Positions 59,630-64,000 of a stretch of 64,000 nucleotides of DNA are shown here, piece after piece; position 1 is the first letter of the stretch; each line of letters opens with the position of its first letter. The notes beneath the pieces were generated by a model. The model ran no database searches and was not told where the DNA came from. It saw only the letters and a program-made list of their open reading frames with translations. The stretch is from the NCBI GenBank assembly GCA_027382625.1, contig JAJKFJ010022504.1, positions 1 to 64,000 on the forward strand. The letters run 5' to 3'. The position numbers were made by a program, and so were the translations under genes. The DNA is from Tetmemena sp. SeJ-2015 (Eukaryota; Ciliophora; Spirotrichea; Sporadotrichida; Oxytrichidae).

Positions 59630-62600
59630 ATGGAGCCCGCCAACTTAATTCAAGGGGACGAGGTCGCCCTGAAGAAAGAAGCGATCCATCTCCCCATAGA
59701 GGAGGAAGCCTCGAGGTCCCTGGATGGGGAGGAGGAGCCTCCCGTCGAAGCCGGAGTCGGCGATCAAGATCCTGCCGTCGATGAGCATGCACTCCTAAAA
59801 TCAAAGCGCGGGAGGAAGAGCAAGTACGAGGGCGCGGAGCACCCCGAGCTCATCGATCGTGCCAAGCTGATCTTGCCCTTGCACAACTACAACCTCGAGA
59901 AGGTCCTGGAGCTGGAGGAGTTCCTGCCCCTGAGAGGATCCAAGGACCTCACCCGCTTCGTGAGCAAGTTCATCCTCAACAAGACTCTCCAAGGCCACTC
60001 CAAGTCCATGAAGGAGAAGTCGATGAAGTCGATCCAGATCAATACAGACACCTTCAAAAATTAAGAAAGTGAAGAACGCAATTTTAAGCAAGCCCCAGAA
60101 GATGATATTCTTCACGAGCAGCAGCAAGAGCTCGCACCCATAACAGTCAACTAGGGAGCCAAGACATAGTCCGAAATCACCTCAGTCTACATCAGAGAGT
60201 ACATGACGATGAATCACATCAACAGGCAAGAGCTCCTCCATCGTATCCTCCAGAGGAATAGCCAAAGCCTCATCGAGTTCTTGCAACAGCTCAAGTCGGC
60301 TTGCCCAGAGAATCTGTATCAAAATATGTTCAGAGCAATCTACGAGCTCTGCCAGCAAGGGGGCCTCAGTCTCCAGATTAAGACGAGGCTCTTCGTTCAA
60401 TCACTGCTCTACTACAACTACGAGTCAATCGAGATAGATGAGGCCCTCCTCAAGAGCTCGATCTAGCTCCTTGCTTACAGGCCTAACACCGAGCTCGCCC
60501 TTGGGCTAGCGAATTACATCTTCATCAACGAGCCAGACTGCCTCGGGAGGCTCGAGGATGACTTGCTGGGACTGGATCGATCTAATATAGGAATTATTCC
60601 ATTGATGATTGGCACTTTCCAAAGGTTCAAGGTCGACTCCTAGATCATCAAGCTTCTCCCTAACACCCTCCTGTCTCTCAACAAAGGCTTCATCCAGATG
60701 ATCAAAGAGGACTCGGGCCTCAGGATGATCAGAGATGTTCCCGTGAACGTGGTGGGGGACTTCATCAGCATCTGCGCGCTGAGCATCTCTCAGTCTTATC
60801 AAAAGCTGGACAACTTTATTAAGGCTATGAACTCGATCTTTGTAGAGAAATGGGACTTCCTCGATTAAGAGGACTACTCCTTCTATCTCTCTCAACTTGC
60901 TTAGGAGCTGAAAGCGAGGAGCCCTCTCTGGATAGGCAAGCTCGATTAAATCTCCGAACTCTCCTCAAACCTTGCGATGATACAGCAAGAGAGGGAGTCC
61001 GGAACCGGAAGGATATCATCCAAGATGCCCTGAAGGCTGACTTTACCAAAGTCAACAAGTTTCTTAATGTGCCAAACAAGTCCAGCGATCTCAGCAACGA
61101 GGACCAGCGAAGCACAGTCAAGAAATTCCTCAAGTAGAATTCCGAGGATGAGAGAGTAATCAACTTTTGTAAGGCTGAGCCTCTCTCCCTCTTTAAAAAG
61201 CATGCCTCCCTGGAATAGATCGAGAAGTTGCTAGGCTTCAGTCTCCTGGCACTCTAGCGGTTCTGCATGAACTTCTTACTGAGCAACGAGAATCCTACTC
61301 TCTTTCTTAACTTTGGCATCGGCAATGGGAAAACTTTGCTCTGCTCAGTTTACGCTATGATGTTGGCAATTAAGCACCAAGGACCTGTCTTCGTTATTGG
61401 GAAGAACGATCACCTTGTCCTCCGGGACCACAAGAACTTTGAGCCATTGATAAGGAAGCTCGGTCTCAATACCAATCTTCAAAACTACTCACCTAAAGCC
61501 GGGGTTTACTATCTCTGTGAGTCATACTTGATAGCTCGAAAGGATGACGAAGAATTCAGCAAGATCCTTTAAAGTACGACCTTGATTCTAGACGAGTACG
61601 ACTGGATCATGTTTGATGGCTTGCCACTGGACTTAGTGGAGATGCATAAGTAGCTTCGCAAGGCTAAACGCCTCGTGGGGTTAACTGGATCTACTCTTTC
61701 TCAAAAGGAGGACAGTCTTCTCGAGGTCATCTACGATGAGGTGGAGGTGGTTTTTCCTCGTCTGAGCAGCATCATAGGGGAGAGGAAAGTTTAGCTGAAC
61801 GCCGAGGTAGTCACCACAAGCCAGCTGGATTACCAAAAGCGCGCCTTCCAGCTCGCCTTCTAGCACTGCCGCCTCACGCCCGTGATCATTGTGGCACAGA
61901 AGAACTACTGGACGATTGACTGCTATTTTCGCAAGTTCACACAGTTTCCCTATCAATCCTTGATGAAGATCAGGGGAATGCGATTCGAGGCTATTTTCGA
62001 TGAGCGTTTCGCTCAAAAGGACGCCGAAGGAAAGTATGGAGTCTATCTACTGACTGAAAAGCAGGGGAGGGGTACGGATTTTAAAACGAGCTAGGAGATT
62101 GAGTTCAACGGGGGCCTTTGCCTCATCATAGCTGACATCTTCTCTGAAAGATCAACTGAGCAAATCATTGGACGAACTGGACGCCTTGATAAGAGAGGAG
62201 TCTACAAGCAGCTGATCTATCAGTAAAATGCCACTTCTACTGCTGAGTAGATCATCGCTCTAGAGCAGAGGATCATGAGCAACAGTCTCCACTTCCGCCT
62301 TGGGCTCCTCCAGTTCCAAGTGGAGCTTATGAAAAGGAAGTAGGAGAGAGAATCTGTTGATAAAGATATTATAAAACTGACTAAATCGGAGAATAATAGG
62401 GCAAAGCAAGAGGTTAAGATGGATGCCCCAGTCGAAGAGGAGAAGAAGCAACAGTCGGTATGCTCTTTTAAGGATGATTTCATCAGGGAGGATCATTCAT
62501 CTCAAGATGAGGACGATCAAGAGTCCTCGGAGTAGACTGATAGCGAGGGCAGCTTGGGGAAGATAAATTAGGAGGAATAGCTTTAAGAGGTCTCTGAAAT

Positions 62601-62994
62601 AAAGTAGAGCGTTCTCCGCACTTTAGATGAATCTCAAGAAAAAAGCTTATTTATGCAATCTAATTTAAAAGGTTCTGCTGACCAATCCTTGAAAGAGACG
62701 CCTCCCAAGCGCGAGAGCAAGCGCCTCTTGAAGCAAAAGGAGAAATTCATCAAGGCAAAGCTGAAGGCGGTGGAGAGCATTATCAGAGAGGAGAACCAGA
62801 GAGTCGAAATTCAGCATTCAGCCAGAGCAGAGGTTCTTAATGCTTAGGATGGAAATGAATCTGAAGGGATGCAGAGCTCGTCTAAGAAGAAGTACCATGC
62901 GAGAGGCACGCGGAAGAGAACTGCTGAGCAGAGGAAGCTGAGCTCGGGCTCGATCGGAGGAGATCAAGAACCAAAGACGGCCGATTCGGAGTGA
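59630..62994 (+). CDS. SecA-like superfamily 2 ATPase/helicase
   Basis: From ATG 59630 to TGA 62992-62994, about 1,120 codons with TAA/TAG as Gln. The ATPase core shows motif I GIGNGKTLL (about 61312-61338), motif II ILDEYDWIMFDG (61586-61621), motif III GLTGST (about 61678-61695), RGTDF (62069-62083) and motif VI QIIGRTGRLDKRG (62161-62200). The RGTD plus GRTGR pairing is the form seen in SecA, the bacterial preprotein translocase motor; the rest is not obviously SecA. The N-terminus carries RGRKSKYEG and a helical region; the C-terminus is Glu/Lys/Ser-rich with a basic end. Codons are GC-rich and no IES is seen. The frame changes once near 61000 (from QQERE to VRNRKDIIQDALK), so either one base is wrong or missing, or the gene is disabled or frameshifted. 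Its function in this organism is unknown. Confidence 0.7.
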
Positions 62995-63095
62995 TGAAAC
63001 TTGATCGTTTGTCAATTAATTTTTAAAGTTTTAAGTTTAACTTATTTTAAAGGAGGCCCAAGAAGTTTCCTATCTATTGAAAACCGCAAGAGAGC

Positions 63096-63920
63096 TCAAG
63101 ACATCAGCTCGTGCTGCTCATCCCTCACCACGGAGAGGACGTTACCGTTGTCATCAATGATTCCGGTATCATGGAGCTGGTGAACTAAGCCCTTGTAGTG
63201 CGCCATCTCCTGCAGCTGCTCCTGCATCATACCAAACTCCTCTCTGATGCGCTTGTTGTCCTGGAGGTACTTTTGCTTCGAGCCTCGGAGCTCCTTCTCT
63301 TCCTCCTTGACCTCCTCGAGATCCTCGGTCTTTCGCTTGCGTGCCGTGCCTTGCTTGATTAGGTGAGCAGATCTTCCCTTGTGCACTATAAGAGTTAAAA
63401 GATGCTACTTCACTACCGCTGAAATTGACAGATCTCCGGAGAGCCTCAGCAAACTCAGGCTTCATGTGGACGAGAAGGCTCTGAGAGGCGTCGAGTCTTT
63501 CCCGACGCTTCAGCTTGGCCTGCTGGATCATATCATTGACGCCATCTGTGTCGAGAGTCAGCAAGACGTCGCAGATCCACTGCTTGTCCAAATGAAGCCA
63601 GTCACATTGGTCAGGAAGGTACTTCAGGATGGAAGGCTTCGACTTGGCATGGTCAAGAAAATCCTCAGCCGTGAGCCCATCAATCTAAGGCACCGCTGCT
63701 ATCACAATGTCTTTCCTCTTTAAATGCTGCAAAGTTGAGCCAAAAGAAAACTTACCTCTTTGGAGCCGTCAATGATGCTGCGCAGGAAATAGATGTTGCA
63801 GCATCCTATCTTTGGGAGGTAGGCGCCGCACTCTTGTATGAGAAAGCAGTGCAGCTCTTTCTTGCTGCCGATCTTCTGCTGCACCTCGTGAACATTTACC
63901 TTAGTCAGTCGTGATTCCAT
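63096..63920 (-). CDS. Uncharacterised 254-aa protein with two tiny introns
   Basis: Exons 63756-63920, 63417-63726 and 63096-63385 join to 765 nt, exactly 255 codons including TGA at 63096-63098. The introns at 63727-63755 (29 nt) and 63386-63416 (31 nt) have GT...AG ends (gtaagt...tttgcag; gtagtg...ttatag). The protein begins MESRLTKVNVHEVQQKIGSK. It has an alpha-helical central region (VNDMIQQAKLKRRERLD) and a Lys/Glu coiled coil near residues 175-225 (EVKEEEKELRGSKQKYLQD). The start at 63920 is chosen because upstream codons are AT-rich, although an in-frame ATG exists at 63995. No domain is recognised. It converges on the SecA-like gene with about 100 bp between stops and shares its GC-rich codon use. 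Confidence 0.75.
63386..63416 (-). other. 31-nt spliceosomal intron
   Basis: GT...AG on the minus strand. Its removal keeps the frame between RRSVNFS and HKGRSAHL. Confidence 0.75.
63727..63755 (-). other. 29-nt spliceosomal intron
   Basis: gtaagttttc...tttgcag on the minus strand. Its removal joins SIIDGSKE to HLKRKDIV in frame. Confidence 0.8.
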
Positions 63921-64000
63921 TCCTTGCCTGGCGTGACAACAAATTAATTTGAGGACTTGAATCTTTTTGTTGTAATTAATAATTATAACTCCCACCTTCA

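Noticed and set aside
59801..60127. Minus-strand ORFs opposite the SecA-like gene (also 60506-60895, 61681-62016, 62220-62483)
   Set aside because: They are shadows of GC-rich plus-strand coding; they lack ciliate-style Gln codons and known motifs.

Overview
The window reads as germline (micronuclear) DNA of a spirotrich ciliate, most likely Oxytricha trifallax or a close relative. Three things support this. Coding frames stay open only if TAA and TAG are read as glutamine with TGA as the sole stop. Genes are cut into short conserved coding blocks (macronuclear-destined segments, MDSs) by AT-rich spacers (internal eliminated segments, IESs) with short direct-repeat pointers. Two TBE-type transposons end in C4A4 telomere-like repeats inside a roughly 78-bp terminal inverted repeat. 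None of this was checked against a database.

Layout. 1-1970: a GC-rich Tc1/IS630-like transposase 5' part fused to the 3' part of a TBE element, whose end lies inside a ubiquitin-like fragment (1971-2200). 3610-26545: three minus-strand interrupted genes. Gene A (3610-8830) and gene B (24290-26545) are paralogues of unknown function; between them lies a large WD-like/TRP-like cation channel gene (about 9600-23790). The channel gene is split by a 4.9-kb block: a full TBE (14390-18492) lying between 330-bp inverted arms. 26600-28280 is degenerate AT sequence. 28300-39007 holds a decayed FkbM-type methyltransferase, two convergent Gln-rich/coiled-coil genes, an uncharacterised 267-aa ORF, an ankyrin-repeat gene and an MFS transporter.

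39018-58860 is a large duplication of a kelch-repeat gene. The copies differ by inserted elements, including a 416-bp TA-flanked element whose empty site is visible in the other copy and a 623-bp GC-cored foldback element. A GC-rich island of broken ORFs (46020-48560) separates the copies.

58890-63920 is a compact GC-rich cluster without visible IESs: a disrupted gene, a SecA-like SF2 ATPase of about 1,120 codons, and a 254-aa gene with 29- and 31-nt introns. Its composition and gene structure differ from the interrupted genes, so it may be germline-limited or horizontally derived.

Many frame changes fall at homopolymers, so some apparent breaks may be assembly errors.
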